From Mycobacterium sp. 852002-51971_SCH5477799-a (lineage in GTDB: Bacteria > Actinomycetota > Actinomycetes > Mycobacteriales > Mycobacteriaceae), in assembly GCF_001667145.1 (NCBI RefSeq), contig NZ_LZIF01000113.1, forward strand, positions 1-64,000: DNA of 64,000 nt, written 5' to 3'. Below the pieces are notes generated by a model. That model did not search any database. It was not told where the DNA came from and was given only the letters and a program-made list of their open reading frames with translations. Numbering within the stretch: the stretch's first letter is position 1; each line of letters begins with the position of its first letter. Shown one piece after another: positions 25,447-34,962 of this stretch. The translations under genes were made by a program, and so were the position numbers.

Positions 25447-26901
25447 GTGATCACCCGACCCCGCCGGTTCGTCCCGGGAATGTTTCGGGTAAGCCATCAT
25501 TCGATGGGTACTCCACGCCGCCGCCGGAGGAAATGGGCACGTAAAGACATCAGGGTCGCCGATCCGGCTATGCGCCAAACCATCATGGGCACCGCGATCG
25601 GCAACTTCATGGAGTGGTACGACTTCGGGGTCTACGGCTATATCGCCACCACGATCGCCCAGGTGTTTTACCCCGGCAAGAGCGTCAGCGGCGTTCACCT
25701 CATCGCGACCTTCGGCACGCTGGCGGCGGCGTTCGTAGTGCGCCCGCTCGGCGGATTCATTTTCGGCCCGCTGGGCGACCGGATCGGACGGCACCGAGTG
25801 CTGGTGGTCACCATCCTCATGATGACGGTGAGCACCACGATGACCGGCCTGCTGCCCACCTACAGCACCATCGGCATCTGGGCGCCGATCCTGCTCGTCG
25901 TCGCACGAATCTTTCAGGGCCTATCCACCGGTGGCGAGTACGTCGGCGCGATGACCTATCTCGTCGAGCAGGCCCCGGACCACAAACGCGGCATGATGGT
26001 CGGGTTCTTGCCGATGGGCAACCTGGTCGGATTTGTCCTTGCCGGATTGCTGGTGACCGGATTGCAGACCTGGCTGCCTGATGACGCCATGCTGACGTAC
26101 GGCTGGCGGATCCCTTTGTTGTTGGGCTTTCCGTTCGGTCTGGTCGCCCTGTACTTGCGGCTTCGGCTCAAGGAGTCCTCCGCCTACCAGAGCGCGAACG
26201 ACGCCACGCCCGCGACCGGCGGCCAAGGCGGGCAGCAGATTTTGCGCACGGTCTCGGCCCAGTGGCGTCCGATGCTGATCTGCGCGGCGCTGGTACTGAC
26301 CTCCCAGGTCGCCGACTTCATGCTCACCGGATACCTGCCGACCTACCTCAGGCTCTTCGTCCGTGTCGGGCACACCGCAGGACTTGTCATGATCGTGTCG
26401 ACGCTGGCGATCCTGATGGTCACCGTGGTGCTCGTCGCCGGCTTGTCCGACCGCATCGGCGTCAAACCCATCATGTGGACGGGTTGCGGGCTGCTGATCG
26501 CGGCCTCGGTCCCGGCATTCCTGCTCATCCGCTTCGGTGGCTGGTATCCGGTGATCTTCATCGGCGTGCTGTTGATCGGCCTGATGGAACTGTGCTTCGA
26601 CAGCACCGGGCCGGCCATGTTGCCGGCGTTGTTTCCCACCAACGTGCGCTACGGGGCGCTGGCGATTTCGTACAACATCTCGATCTCGCTCGTCGGCGGC
26701 ATCACCCCGCTGATCGCCCAAGCGCTGGTATCCGCCACCGGCAACGTGATGGTGCCGGCATACATGCTGATCTTCGCTGGTGTGGTGGGAGCCATCACGC
26801 TGTTGTTCACCCCGGAAGTCGCCCGTAAGCCGTTGCCGGGCTCCGGGCCTGCCGTCGAAACCGAGCGAGAGGCCCGCGCGCTTGCCGAGGGCATCGGCTA
26901 G
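25447..26901 (+). CDS. MHS-family MFS transporter (ProP/KgtP type)
   Basis: 484 aa, twelve TM segments. The MHS subfamily is shown by TAIGNFMEWYDFGVYG at TM1, GDRIGRHRVLV in loop 2-3 and RIFQGLSTGGEYVGAMTYLVEQAP. Relatives import proline/betaine, 2-oxoglutarate or shikimate by proton symport. The start is uncertain: GTG 25447 gives a 40-residue basic tail, ATG 25504 a shorter one; neither has a strong RBS. Confidence 0.85.
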   Translation: MITRPRRFVPGMFRVSHHSMGTPRRRRRKWARKDIRVADPAMRQTIMGTAIGNFMEWYDFGVYGYIATTIAQVFYPGKSVSGVHLIATFGTLAAAFVVRPLGGFIFGPLGDRIGRHRVLVVTILMMTVSTTMTGLLPTYSTIGIWAPILLVVARIFQGLSTGGEYVGAMTYLVEQAPDHKRGMMVGFLPMGNLVGFVLAGLLVTGLQTWLPDDAMLTYGWRIPLLLGFPFGLVALYLRLRLKESSAYQSANDATPATGGQGGQQILRTVSAQWRPMLICAALVLTSQVADFMLTGYLPTYLRLFVRVGHTAGLVMIVSTLAILMVTVVLVAGLSDRIGVKPIMWTGCGLLIAASVPAFLLIRFGGWYPVIFIGVLLIGLMELCFDSTGPAMLPALFPTNVRYGALAISYNISISLVGGITPLIAQALVSATGNVMVPAYMLIFAGVVGAITLLFTPEVARKPLPGSGPAVETEREARALAEGIG

Positions 26902-26972
26902 CGGGCAACCCGGGCCCGACTCGGCCGTTGCGCGCGGGGTTTATCTGGCGCTGACGGGCTAATCCCTTGAAG

Positions 26973-27608
26973 GTGAGGACCGCTTTCCACCAGCAGCTGG
27001 ACATGCTGACCGACCAGCTCGCCGATATGTGCGCGATGGCCGCCGACGCGATCGGGCAGGCGAGCCAAGCGCTGCTGGAAACCGACCTGACGACGGCCGA
27101 ACGCGTCATCGCCGGCCACCGGGACATCGTCGCTCGCGACGCTCACGTCGAGGAAACCGCATTCGCGTTGTTGGCGTTGCAGGCGCCGGTGGCCACGGAC
27201 CTGCGCGCGGTCGTCAGCGCCATGCGGATCGCCGCGGACGCGCGGCGGATGGTCGAGCTGGCCGTGCACATCGCCGAGATCGCCCGCCGCCGTCACCCCT
27301 ATCCGGCCGTTTCGGTCGAGGTGCGGCCCTACGTCGCCGCCATGGGCGATGCGGCCGAGGCACTGGCCCTTGGGGCACGGCAAGTGCTGGTGTCGCAAGA
27401 CCCGCGCGGCGCCGCCCAGATTCGCCACGACGACGACGCGATGGACGAGCTACACCACCAGCTGCTGGCGGTGCTGGTGGATCCGGCCTGGACCCAAGGA
27501 GTCGCCGCCGCCGTGGACGCCACCCTGTTGGGCCGCTTCTACGAACGCTTCGCCGACCATGCGGTCGGGATCGCGCGGCGGGTGATCTTCCAGGCCACGG
27601 GACGCTAG
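26973..27608 (+). CDS. phoU: PhoU-family phosphate-signalling regulator (PhoY-like)
   Basis: 211 aa with two PhoU three-helix bundles, repeating E(D)xxxD...ADDxRR-type metal motifs and closing LLGRFYERFADHAVGIARRVIF. I choose GTG 26973 because mycobacterial PhoU proteins open with V-R-T; a TTG lies 6 bp upstream. PhoU couples Pst phosphate transport to SenX3-RegX3. No pst gene is nearby. Confidence 0.88.
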   Translation: MRTAFHQQLDMLTDQLADMCAMAADAIGQASQALLETDLTTAERVIAGHRDIVARDAHVEETAFALLALQAPVATDLRAVVSAMRIAADARRMVELAVHIAEIARRRHPYPAVSVEVRPYVAAMGDAAEALALGARQVLVSQDPRGAAQIRHDDDAMDELHHQLLAVLVDPAWTQGVAAAVDATLLGRFYERFADHAVGIARRVIFQATGR

Positions 27609-27779
27609 CCCGGGCTCTCCGGCGCCGGCATCGTCACCCTCTTGAGCGTCAATACCCAAACGAATGCCCCCGCAAGCCCTCTTACCCGTCGCGGCTCCGA
27701 ACGCTGATGGGGATTAGCAAGTGCTTCCTGCGGCTAATACGACAGGGGCGTGCGCTGGGCGCGCGGCACAGCTGAGGGA

Positions 27780-29150
27780 ATGGGAACCACTATGGAACCG
27801 ATATCACCGATGGACGCGTTGTTCCTCATCGGCGAGTCACGCGAACATCCGATGCACGTCGGCTCGTTGCAGCTCTTCGAGCCCCCGGAGGATGCCGGCC
27901 CCCATTTCGTGCGCGAGGCGTACCAGGCGATGCTCGAATGCACCGATGTACAGCCGTCCTTTCGTAAGCATCCCGCCTTCTTCGGCGGCATCACGAATGT
28001 CGCGTGGGCCTTCGACAAGGACGTGGAGCTCGACTACCACCTGCGCCGGTCCGCTCTGCCCGAACCCGGGCGAGTCCGGGACTTGCTCGAGCTGGCGTCC
28101 CGTCTCCACGGCAGCCTGCTCGACCGCCACCGTCCGATGTGGGAGGCACATCTCGTCGAAGGACTGCACGACGGGCGCTATGCGGTCTACACGAAGTACC
28201 ACCACTCCCTCATGGATGGCGTTTCGGCGCTACGCCTGATGCAGCGCGCCTTCACGTCGGATCCGCACGACGACGAGGTGCGCGTGCCGTGGAGTCTCGG
28301 TCCGCGCAAGCGCAGCGGGCGGCGACACCAACCGTCCGTCCTTGACCGGGTCGGCCGTACCGCGGGGTCGGCGCTCGCCATGGCGCCGTCCACGCTCAAG
28401 CTCGCGCGCGCGGCGCTGCTCGAACAACAACTGACCCTGCCGTTTCGGGCGCCGCGCTCGATGTTCAACGTGCGGATCGGCGGGGCCCGGCGAGTGGCGG
28501 CCCAGTCCTACTCACTGGAGCGCATTAAGGCGGTCAAGTCGGCTACCGGTGCGACGATCAACGACGTTGTGCTCGCGATGTCCGCTGGGGCCCTGCGCGC
28601 CTACCTCATCGATCAGAACGCCCTCCCAGACGCGCCGCTGACCGCCATGGTCCCCGTCAATCTGCGCAAGGACGACGACGACCGCGGTGGCAACAACGTC
28701 GGGACGTTCCTGTGCAATCTCGCGACCGACGTCGACGACCCGGCCAAGCGGCTCGAGACGATCAGCGCGTCCATCCGCGAGACCAAAGAAGTCTTCTGGC
28801 AGCTACCGCCGGTTCAGCAGCTGGCGCTGTCCGCCTTCAACATCGGGGGGCTGTTTTTCGGACTGATCCCCGGCTACCTGTCCGCGGCATCGCCGCCGTT
28901 CAACATCGTCATTTCGAACGTATCGACCGGTAACCGCGACCAATTGTATTGGCGTGGAGCGCGATTGGACGGCAACTATCCTTTGTCGATCCCACTCGAC
29001 GGCCAGGCGGTGAACATCACCGTCACCAACAACGCAGACAACCTCGACTTCGGTCTGGTCGGATGCCGGCGCAGCGTCCCACACCTACAGCGGATGCTCG
29101 GCCACCTCGAGGCGGCGCTGAAGGATTTGGAACTCAGCGCAGGCATCTGA
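27780..29150 (+). CDS. Wax ester synthase / diacylglycerol acyltransferase (WS/DGAT)
   Basis: 456 aa from ATG 27780 (GAGGGA just upstream; an in-frame start 30 bp earlier is weaker). Catalytic HHxxxDG is HHSLMDG at residues ~141-147. The second family motif is PLTAMVPVNLRKDDDD...GNNVGTFLCNL, and 'ASPPFNIVISNVSTG' lies near the C-terminus. The enzyme makes triacylglycerol or wax esters from acyl-CoA. Mycobacteria have many paralogues; specificity is not predictable. Confidence 0.9.
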   Translation: MGTTMEPISPMDALFLIGESREHPMHVGSLQLFEPPEDAGPHFVREAYQAMLECTDVQPSFRKHPAFFGGITNVAWAFDKDVELDYHLRRSALPEPGRVRDLLELASRLHGSLLDRHRPMWEAHLVEGLHDGRYAVYTKYHHSLMDGVSALRLMQRAFTSDPHDDEVRVPWSLGPRKRSGRRHQPSVLDRVGRTAGSALAMAPSTLKLARAALLEQQLTLPFRAPRSMFNVRIGGARRVAAQSYSLERIKAVKSATGATINDVVLAMSAGALRAYLIDQNALPDAPLTAMVPVNLRKDDDDRGGNNVGTFLCNLATDVDDPAKRLETISASIRETKEVFWQLPPVQQLALSAFNIGGLFFGLIPGYLSAASPPFNIVISNVSTGNRDQLYWRGARLDGNYPLSIPLDGQAVNITVTNNADNLDFGLVGCRRSVPHLQRMLGHLEAALKDLELSAGI

Positions 29151-29220
29151 GATGCGTTGCATCGCTTGCCGTGCCAGGGGTTTGTGAGGGCCGCCAGGCA
29201 CGCGGCGCGCGCTTGCTGCG

Positions 29221-29263
29221 ACGGGTTGAAACCCGTTGTGGGGAATACCACAGTTCCTACTGT
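29221..29263 (+). promoter_or_regulatory. Two adjacent inverted repeats upstream of cyp142
   Basis: ACGGGTTGAAACCCGT (29221-29236) has perfect 7-bp arms with a 2-nt loop. ACAGTTCCTACTGT (29250-29263) has perfect 5-bp arms. They lie 40-80 bp before the P450 GTG. They do not match the KstR box as I recall it (TnnAACnnGTTnnA), so another regulator is implied. Confidence 0.5.
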
Positions 29264-29303
29264 AAGGTCCACGGTAATCGATCGCAGGCGGGAAGGGTGG
29301 ACC

Positions 29304-30521
29304 GTGCCAGGCACTACCGATACGCGCAACCAGCTACGCCCCGACGTGGATCTGACCGACGGCGCCTTCTATGCAGGCGACTCCCGGCCGGTCTATCAGT
29401 GGATGCGCGAGAACCAAGCGGTCTTCCGGGACCGCAACGGGCTGGCGGCCGCGGCGACCTACCAGGCGGTGATCGACGCCGAGCGGGCGCCCGAGTTGTT
29501 CTCCAACGCCGGCGGTATCCGGCCGGACCAGGACGCGCCACCGATGATGATCGCGATGGATGACCCTGCGCATCTGCTGCGGCGCAAGCTCGTCAACGCG
29601 GGCTTTACCCGCAAACGTGTCAAGGACAGGGAGCACTCGATCGGCGAGCTCTGCGATGCGCTGATCGACAACGTCTGCGAACGGGGCGAGTGTGACTTCG
29701 TCTGGGACCTCGCGGCTCCGCTTCCGATGGCGGTGATTGGCGACATGCTCGGGGTGCTTCCGGAGGAACGTCAGATGTTTCTCCGCTGGTCCGACGACAT
29801 GGTCACCCTGCTCAGCAGCACGACCGCGCAAGAGGATTTTCAGGTCTCGGTGGACGCGTTTGCCGCCTACACCGAGTACATGACGGGCATGATCGCGGCG
29901 CGCAAGGCGGAGCCGACCGATGACCTGGTCAGCGTGCTGGTACACGCGGAGGTGGACGGCGAGAAGCTGGCCGACCACGAGATCGTCACCGAGGTGTTGT
30001 TGCTATTGATCGGCGGCGACGAGACCACCCGGCACACACTTTCCGGTGGTACCGCGCAGATTCTGCGGCACCCGCAACAGCACCAACGGCTGGTCGACGA
30101 CGTGGCGCTGCTTCCCAATGCGATCGAGGAAATGCTGCGCTGGACCGCCCCGGTCAAGAACATGGCCCGCACCATGACCACCGACCTGGAATTTCACGGC
30201 GCCCAGCTCAAGCGGGGCGAGAAGATCATCCTGCTCTTTGAATCGGCGAACTTCGACGAGACGGTGTTCGGCGATCCGCAAAACTTCCGCATCGACCGCT
30301 ATCCCAACAACCACTTGGCGTTCGGGTTCGGCACCCACTTTTGTTTGGGCAATCAGCTGGCCCGCCTGGAGCTGTCGATAATGCTTGAGCGGCTGTTGAA
30401 GCGTCTTCCCGATATGCGGCTGGCGTCCGATGAGCCGCTGCCGCTGCGCCCGGCGAACTTCGTCAGCGGTCTGGAGAAGATGCCGGTCAAGTTCACGCCG
30501 TCGGGAAGGTCGGGCGCCTGA
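29304..30521 (+). CDS. cyp142: Cytochrome P450 CYP142 (cholesterol side-chain C26/27-hydroxylase type)
   Basis: 405 aa from GTG 29304 (upstream start at 29157 rejected: no homology there, and GGAAGGG precedes 29304). I-helix GGDETTRH (~237-244), ExxR (EEMLR ~275-279) and the heme loop FGFGTHFCLG with Cys ~347 are intact. Long stretches (RNGLAA..TYQAVIDAER.PELFSNAGGIRPDQ; DDPAHLLRRKLVNAGFTRKRVKD) match M. tuberculosis CYP142, which oxidises the cholesterol/cholestenone side chain. The usual cholesterol-cluster neighbours are absent. Confidence 0.93.
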   Translation: MPGTTDTRNQLRPDVDLTDGAFYAGDSRPVYQWMRENQAVFRDRNGLAAAATYQAVIDAERAPELFSNAGGIRPDQDAPPMMIAMDDPAHLLRRKLVNAGFTRKRVKDREHSIGELCDALIDNVCERGECDFVWDLAAPLPMAVIGDMLGVLPEERQMFLRWSDDMVTLLSSTTAQEDFQVSVDAFAAYTEYMTGMIAARKAEPTDDLVSVLVHAEVDGEKLADHEIVTEVLLLLIGGDETTRHTLSGGTAQILRHPQQHQRLVDDVALLPNAIEEMLRWTAPVKNMARTMTTDLEFHGAQLKRGEKIILLFESANFDETVFGDPQNFRIDRYPNNHLAFGFGTHFCLGNQLARLELSIMLERLLKRLPDMRLASDEPLPLRPANFVSGLEKMPVKFTPSGRSGA

Positions 30522-30540
30522 TCTCGGCCGGACCGGAGAT

Positions 30541-30999
30541 TCAACGGTTTTGGTGAGCGGCAAGGTCCGCATCGGTCGCGTAATCCAAATACACGCTGGT
30601 GCCATTGGGGCGAGCATGGATGGTGCAGTGATCGGCGAGGCCGTGCATCAGCATGATGCCGCGCGACGCGCGAGGGTCGTTGGGGTGCCTGGACGAGGGC
30701 TTGCGCCAGATTCCACGGTCACTGACGCAGACCCTGATCGACGCGGCTTCGGGGTCGTAGCTGGCCTGCAGTTTCATAGCGCCCACGTGGTGATGCGAGC
30801 GATACGCGTGCTCAACACAATTCGCCAGCGCCTCATTCACGCCCAAAACGACGTCCTCACGGATCTTCTCCGGCACGTGCACCTCATGCTGCAGCCACCG
30901 TTGCAGCGCACGACGCCACTCAGCCGCCGTATCGGGGCGGGCTGGGCCGGCCAGCGTCAGCCGCACCGGCGTGGCAGTCTCCGGCTGTAGTGGACTCAT
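30541..30999 (-). CDS. RsbW-like GHKL ATP-binding protein (anti-sigma factor / serine kinase type)
   Basis: ~152 aa from ATG 30999 (upstream ATG 31074 possible). N-box NEALANCVEHAY, G1 VSDRGIWRKP and G2 RGIMLMHGLAD form the Bergerat ATP fold of RsbW/SpoIIAB anti-sigma kinases. No sigma factor or anti-sigma antagonist is adjacent, so the partner is encoded elsewhere. Confidence 0.8.
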   Translation of the reverse strand: MSPLQPETATPVRLTLAGPARPDTAAEWRRALQRWLQHEVHVPEKIREDVVLGVNEALANCVEHAYRSHHHVGAMKLQASYDPEAASIRVCVSDRGIWRKPSSRHPNDPRASRGIMLMHGLADHCTIHARPNGTSVYLDYATDADLAAHQNR

Positions 31000-31117
31000 G
31001 AAAGCCGCATACCCACATGCGGTTGGACCAATAACCTTCTGCGAGTATCGCTTCGGCCACAGCCGAATAGCCATCCAGAATCAGCAGGTCGTGGCTATGG
31101 ACGCGTTGTCGCGGGTT

Positions 31118-32083
31118 CTAACGGCGCGGCGATAGGACAGGTGTGACCAATTCGCCGGTTTTGAGGTAGCTGTCGAGGTTTCGGATCGCCAGCAGTGCCA
31201 TGGCCCGCCGAGTCCGCGCGGTGGCGCTGCCGATATGCGGAAGCAGGACCACGTTGTCCAGGTCAAACAACTCCGCCGGTACCCGCGGCTCGTCGGCGAA
31301 GACGTCCAGCCCCGCGCCCGCCAGTTGCCCGGCGGTCAGCAGTTCCACCAATGCGTCCTCGTCGACGACGCTGCCCCGCGCGACGTTGATCAGATAACCC
31401 TCGTGGCCCAAGGCTTGCAGCACGGCACGGTCGACCAGCTTGCGGGTGTTGGGGTCGCCCGTCGTGGCGACGACCAGCACGTCGACCGATTCTGCGAGTT
31501 CCACGGGAGACTTGGCGTAGCGAAATGGCGATTCCGCGATGCGGTGGCGGTTGTGATAGGCGATGGCGCAGTCGAATCCGATGAGCCTGGCCGCGATTGC
31601 CGAACCGATCCGACCTAGGCCCAATATGCCGACCTGTAGGCCGCTGACATCTCTGGCATAGGGAAAAGCGCCTTCGCGAACCCACCGGCCGGCCCGCACG
31701 TAGCGATCGGCGGCACCGAAACGGCGCAGCGTCATCAAGATCAGGCCCACTGCCGTATCGGCGACTGTGTCCGACAACACGTCGGGAGTGTTGCTCACGC
31801 CGATGCCGCGGCGCTTCGCCGCGCCCAAATCGATCAGGTCCACCCCGGCCCCGTTGTTGACGATCACCTCAAGGTTGGGCAGCGCCGCGATGATGGCGGC
31901 ATCGGCGCCGGGCGATCCTGAGGTCACCAGCACGCGGACATCCGCGCCGTGCTCGGCGAGAAACTCAGTCCGCGCTGTTCCGTCGGGAAGCTGCGGAATC
32001 GCGTAGCGCGCGGCCAACTCGTGTTCGAAAGTCGACTCCATCTCGCCGACCCTTAGCACCCCAATAACCTTCTTTGCCGTCAC
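31118..32083 (-). CDS. D-2-hydroxyacid dehydrogenase (NAD(P)-dependent)
   Basis: 321 aa from GTG 32083; the frame is open to 32413 but the extra part has no homology. Rossmann motif GILGLGRIGSAIA, catalytic Arg in INVARGSVVDEDAL, Glu in GLDVFADEPRVP and His in LLPHIGSAT are all present. The family includes glyoxylate/hydroxypyruvate reductases and phosphoglycerate dehydrogenase-like enzymes. Divergent from an LLM gene around a perfect 17-bp palindrome. Confidence 0.87.
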   Translation of the reverse strand: MTAKKVIGVLRVGEMESTFEHELAARYAIPQLPDGTARTEFLAEHGADVRVLVTSGSPGADAAIIAALPNLEVIVNNGAGVDLIDLGAAKRRGIGVSNTPDVLSDTVADTAVGLILMTLRRFGAADRYVRAGRWVREGAFPYARDVSGLQVGILGLGRIGSAIAARLIGFDCAIAYHNRHRIAESPFRYAKSPVELAESVDVLVVATTGDPNTRKLVDRAVLQALGHEGYLINVARGSVVDEDALVELLTAGQLAGAGLDVFADEPRVPAELFDLDNVVLLPHIGSATARTRRAMALLAIRNLDSYLKTGELVTPVLSPRR

Positions 32084-32112
32084 GTTTACATCATGCTTGA
32101 AGCCGTATCCCG

Positions 32113-32129
32113 CCACTGCCGGGCAGTGG
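32113..32129. promoter_or_regulatory. Perfect 17-bp palindrome CCACTGCCGGGCAGTGG in a divergent promoter
   Basis: 8-bp arms around a single central G. It is flanked on both sides by TATCCCGCC direct repeats. It sits 30 bp from the hydroxyacid dehydrogenase start and ~100 bp from the LLM oxidoreductase start. No regulator gene is adjacent, so a distant repressor or activator is implied. Confidence 0.55.
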
Positions 32130-32227
32130 AATATCCCGCCGGCCATCGGCACCGCCCCAATTCTTGCTGGTGCGCCGCGTCTTTCGGGCGCGGGAAGGAA
32201 ACCTGGTGCGGCGTGGTTGGATAGCGA

Positions 32228-33094
32228 ATGCGCATCGGAGTCGTCTTCCCACAAACCGAGCTCGGCTCGGACCCGGCCGTCCTTCGCGCCTACGGTCAGC
32301 GTGTCGAGGAGCTCGGGTTTACCCACATCCTCGCCTATGACCACGTCGTCGGCGCCGACCCGACGGTGCATCACGGATTCAAGGGCCCCTACGACATCGA
32401 CTCCACGTTTCATGAGCCGTTTGTCATGTTCGGCTACCTGGCCGCGGTCACGTCACTGGAATTGGTCACCGGGGTCATCATCTTGCCGCAACGCCAATCG
32501 GTGTTGGTGGCCAAACAGGCCGCCGAGGTCGATGTGCTCACCGAGGGCCGCTTTCGGCTCGGGATCGGATTGGGCTGGAACGCCGTTGAATACGAGGCGC
32601 TCGGAGAGTCGTTCACCAACCGCGGGAGACGCTCCGAGGAACAGGTCGAGGTCATGCGCAAGCTCTGGACCGAACGGTCGGTGACCTACACCGGCAGGTA
32701 CCACACAGTGACCGCGGCCGGCTTGGCCCCGTTGCCCACCCAGCGACCCATTCCGGTGTGGTTCGGTGCGGCCTCCGATCGCGCATACGAACGCGCCGGC
32801 CGGCTCGGCGACGGCTGGTTTCCGATGGTGGAGCCCGGCCCCAAACTCGACCGTGCGCTCGAACAGGTGAACCGCGGCGCCCAGTCGGCGGGTCGTGACC
32901 CGAAGAGCCTCGGGATGGAAGGCCGGGTCAGCTGGACCGAAGACCGTGACAAGCTCGCCGCTACCATCGGCGCATGGAAAGCCGCCGGCGCCAGCCATCT
33001 GTCGGTGAACACCATGAAGGCCGGCTTCGCGAATCTCGACGAGCACCTCGCAGCCTTGGAGCAGGTCGCCACCGACCTAGTGGCACCGGCGTGA
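32228..33094 (+). CDS. LLM-class F420-dependent oxidoreductase
   Basis: 288 aa luciferase-like protein (MRIGVVFPQTELGSDPAVLRAYGQRVEELGFTHILAYDHV, LTEGRFRLGIGLGWNAVEYEALGESF, PIPVWFGAASDRAYERAGRLGDGWFP). The TIGR03619-type pattern suggests F420 binding. Substrate unknown. Divergent from the 2-hydroxyacid dehydrogenase; ends 9 bp before the convergent SulP gene. Confidence 0.87.
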   Translation: MRIGVVFPQTELGSDPAVLRAYGQRVEELGFTHILAYDHVVGADPTVHHGFKGPYDIDSTFHEPFVMFGYLAAVTSLELVTGVIILPQRQSVLVAKQAAEVDVLTEGRFRLGIGLGWNAVEYEALGESFTNRGRRSEEQVEVMRKLWTERSVTYTGRYHTVTAAGLAPLPTQRPIPVWFGAASDRAYERAGRLGDGWFPMVEPGPKLDRALEQVNRGAQSAGRDPKSLGMEGRVSWTEDRDKLAATIGAWKAAGASHLSVNTMKAGFANLDEHLAALEQVATDLVAPA

Positions 33095-33103
33095 TCGTCT
33101 GCC

Positions 33104-34705
33104 TCACTTGGAGGCGGACGCGGACAACTCCTCGACCAGGCTCAGGTGCACATTGCGGCGGGAGGCCTTCGATGACTTGTCGCCGTTGCCAATGGATTCC
33201 ATCAGCCCACTCGCCGCCAGGGTGTCGGCCGTGTCACGAACGTGGACCTGCCCGCCGGTAGCGCAGTGCCGTCGTTGCCAGTCGCTGATCGCCTGGTGCG
33301 CTGCGTGATCGAGATAGTTCGTCAGCAGGTGGATGGTGACCGAAGTGCGTTCGGGCACGGACGCCAGGACGCCGGTCAGGCGAGGCAGTGCGAGGAAAGT
33401 ACACGCGCCCTCGACCACGACGTGCCATCCGTCACCAACGGGCTTGGCCTCGATCCTGGCCCTCACCACCCGCCATCCGGTCATAGCGACGGCCAAGGCG
33501 AGCCCGATCATCACGCCGTGCAGCAGATTGAGGAAGACGACGCTGAGTACGGTCACCAGGTAGACGACGAGATCACCGTTGCGCAAGGCGGTTTCGATGT
33601 GTGCGGGCTTCAGCAGCTCGATGCCGATCACGATGAGAAGCCCGGCAAGTGCCGCGGTGGGGATCTTTTCGACGAGTCCCGCGAACGGCACGGCGAAGAG
33701 CAGGATCCAGACGCCATGCATGATCGTTGAGGCGCGCGTTTTTGCGCCGGCATTCACGTTGGCCGCGCTGCGCACGATGACACCCGCGATGGGTAGCCCA
33801 CCGACTGCGCCCGATGCGATATTCGCCGCACCTTGCCCGATCAGCTCACGGTTGAAGTCGGTTCGCGGGCCCGTGTGCATCCGGTCGATCGAGACCGCGG
33901 TCAGTAGACTCTGGACGCTCGTGATCAGCGTGACGGTGATGACGGCGACGACGACGGCTCCCCAGTTCCCGTGCGGCAGCGACGGCAGGCGCAGCGCCTC
34001 GAGGACAGAGCCGTTCAGAACTATCCGGGAAACATTGAACGGAAAGACCACCGAAACAGCGGTGACCACGACGATCGCGACGAGTGGGCCCGGAACCTTG
34101 GCCACCCGGGCCGGCACCCAGCGCCAGGCAACGAGAATGGCTATCACCAGCAGGCCCAGGACAAGCCCCGGCCGATGGGCACCGAGAATCTGGGCGGGCA
34201 GGCCGGTGACATTGCTCCAGGCCGAGCTCTTCGAAGCGCCACCCAGCAATACGTGCACCTGCTGCAGGGCGATCGTGATTCCAATGCCGGCCAGCATGGC
34301 GTGCACCACAACGGGCGCGATTGCCAAAGCCGCACGCGCAATCCGGCTGAACCCCAACAGGACCTGAAGCATCCCCGCGATAACTGTGATGAAACATGTT
34401 ATCGCCCAGCCAAACTGAGAGATCACGTCGGCGACAACGACGGTCAGTCCCGCGGCGGGTCCGCTCACCTGCAGCGGTGAGCCCCCGATCCATCCGGCAA
34501 CCACTCCGCCGACGATCGCCGCGATCAAACCGGCGAGAACCGGTGCGTCCGAAGCGATCGCGATGCCGAGCGACAACGGAAGCGCCACCAGGAAGACCAC
34601 CAACGAGGCCGGAAAGTCATACGGAAGCGTCTCGCGCATCCGGTCGAGTCGGGAGGGGGCTGCCTTCTCCACGCCCTGGCGAACTGGCTGTTCCACGTGT
34701 TGCAC
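33104..34705 (-). CDS. SulP-family anion transporter with STAS domain
   Basis: 533 aa from GTG 34705 (GGGGGAAGG upstream). The core of about 12 TM segments opens with DFPASLVVFLVALPLSLGIAIASDAP and includes SGPAAGLTVVVADVI and 'FNRELIGQGAANIASGAVGGLPIAGVIVRSA'. The C-terminal ~110 residues form a STAS-like domain. Homologues carry sulfate or bicarbonate; no carbonic anhydrase is fused or adjacent. Confidence 0.87.
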   Translation of the reverse strand: MQHVEQPVRQGVEKAAPSRLDRMRETLPYDFPASLVVFLVALPLSLGIAIASDAPVLAGLIAAIVGGVVAGWIGGSPLQVSGPAAGLTVVVADVISQFGWAITCFITVIAGMLQVLLGFSRIARAALAIAPVVVHAMLAGIGITIALQQVHVLLGGASKSSAWSNVTGLPAQILGAHRPGLVLGLLVIAILVAWRWVPARVAKVPGPLVAIVVVTAVSVVFPFNVSRIVLNGSVLEALRLPSLPHGNWGAVVVAVITVTLITSVQSLLTAVSIDRMHTGPRTDFNRELIGQGAANIASGAVGGLPIAGVIVRSAANVNAGAKTRASTIMHGVWILLFAVPFAGLVEKIPTAALAGLLIVIGIELLKPAHIETALRNGDLVVYLVTVLSVVFLNLLHGVMIGLALAVAMTGWRVVRARIEAKPVGDGWHVVVEGACTFLALPRLTGVLASVPERTSVTIHLLTNYLDHAAHQAISDWQRRHCATGGQVHVRDTADTLAASGLMESIGNGDKSSKASRRNVHLSLVEELSASASK

Positions 34706-34962
34706 CGACCTTCCCCCGAATTGGTCACTAGCGGTGAGCGTTTCGATATCCACCCGGTCACGGCAGGTAGGAAATATGTAAAGCCGTGCAGCGCAGGCGG
34801 TTAGAGCTACCATGAACGTCATTGTTCGGCGGACATGCCTGGCCTATGCGTTCGAAGGTATGTGGGGCGGGCAGGAAGGGTCAACCGGACGGGCCGAGCG
34901 CATATCGAATGCAAATTTTTCGATTCCCATCGGCGGCAACTAGACCACAGGATGGAAAGCGG

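Noticed and set aside
34904..34924. Inverted repeat ATCGAA-n9-TTCGAT with a T-run between the Ddn-like and SulP genes
   Set aside because: Could be a weak terminator, but arms are only 6 bp in an AT-rich patch; not strong enough to list as a feature.
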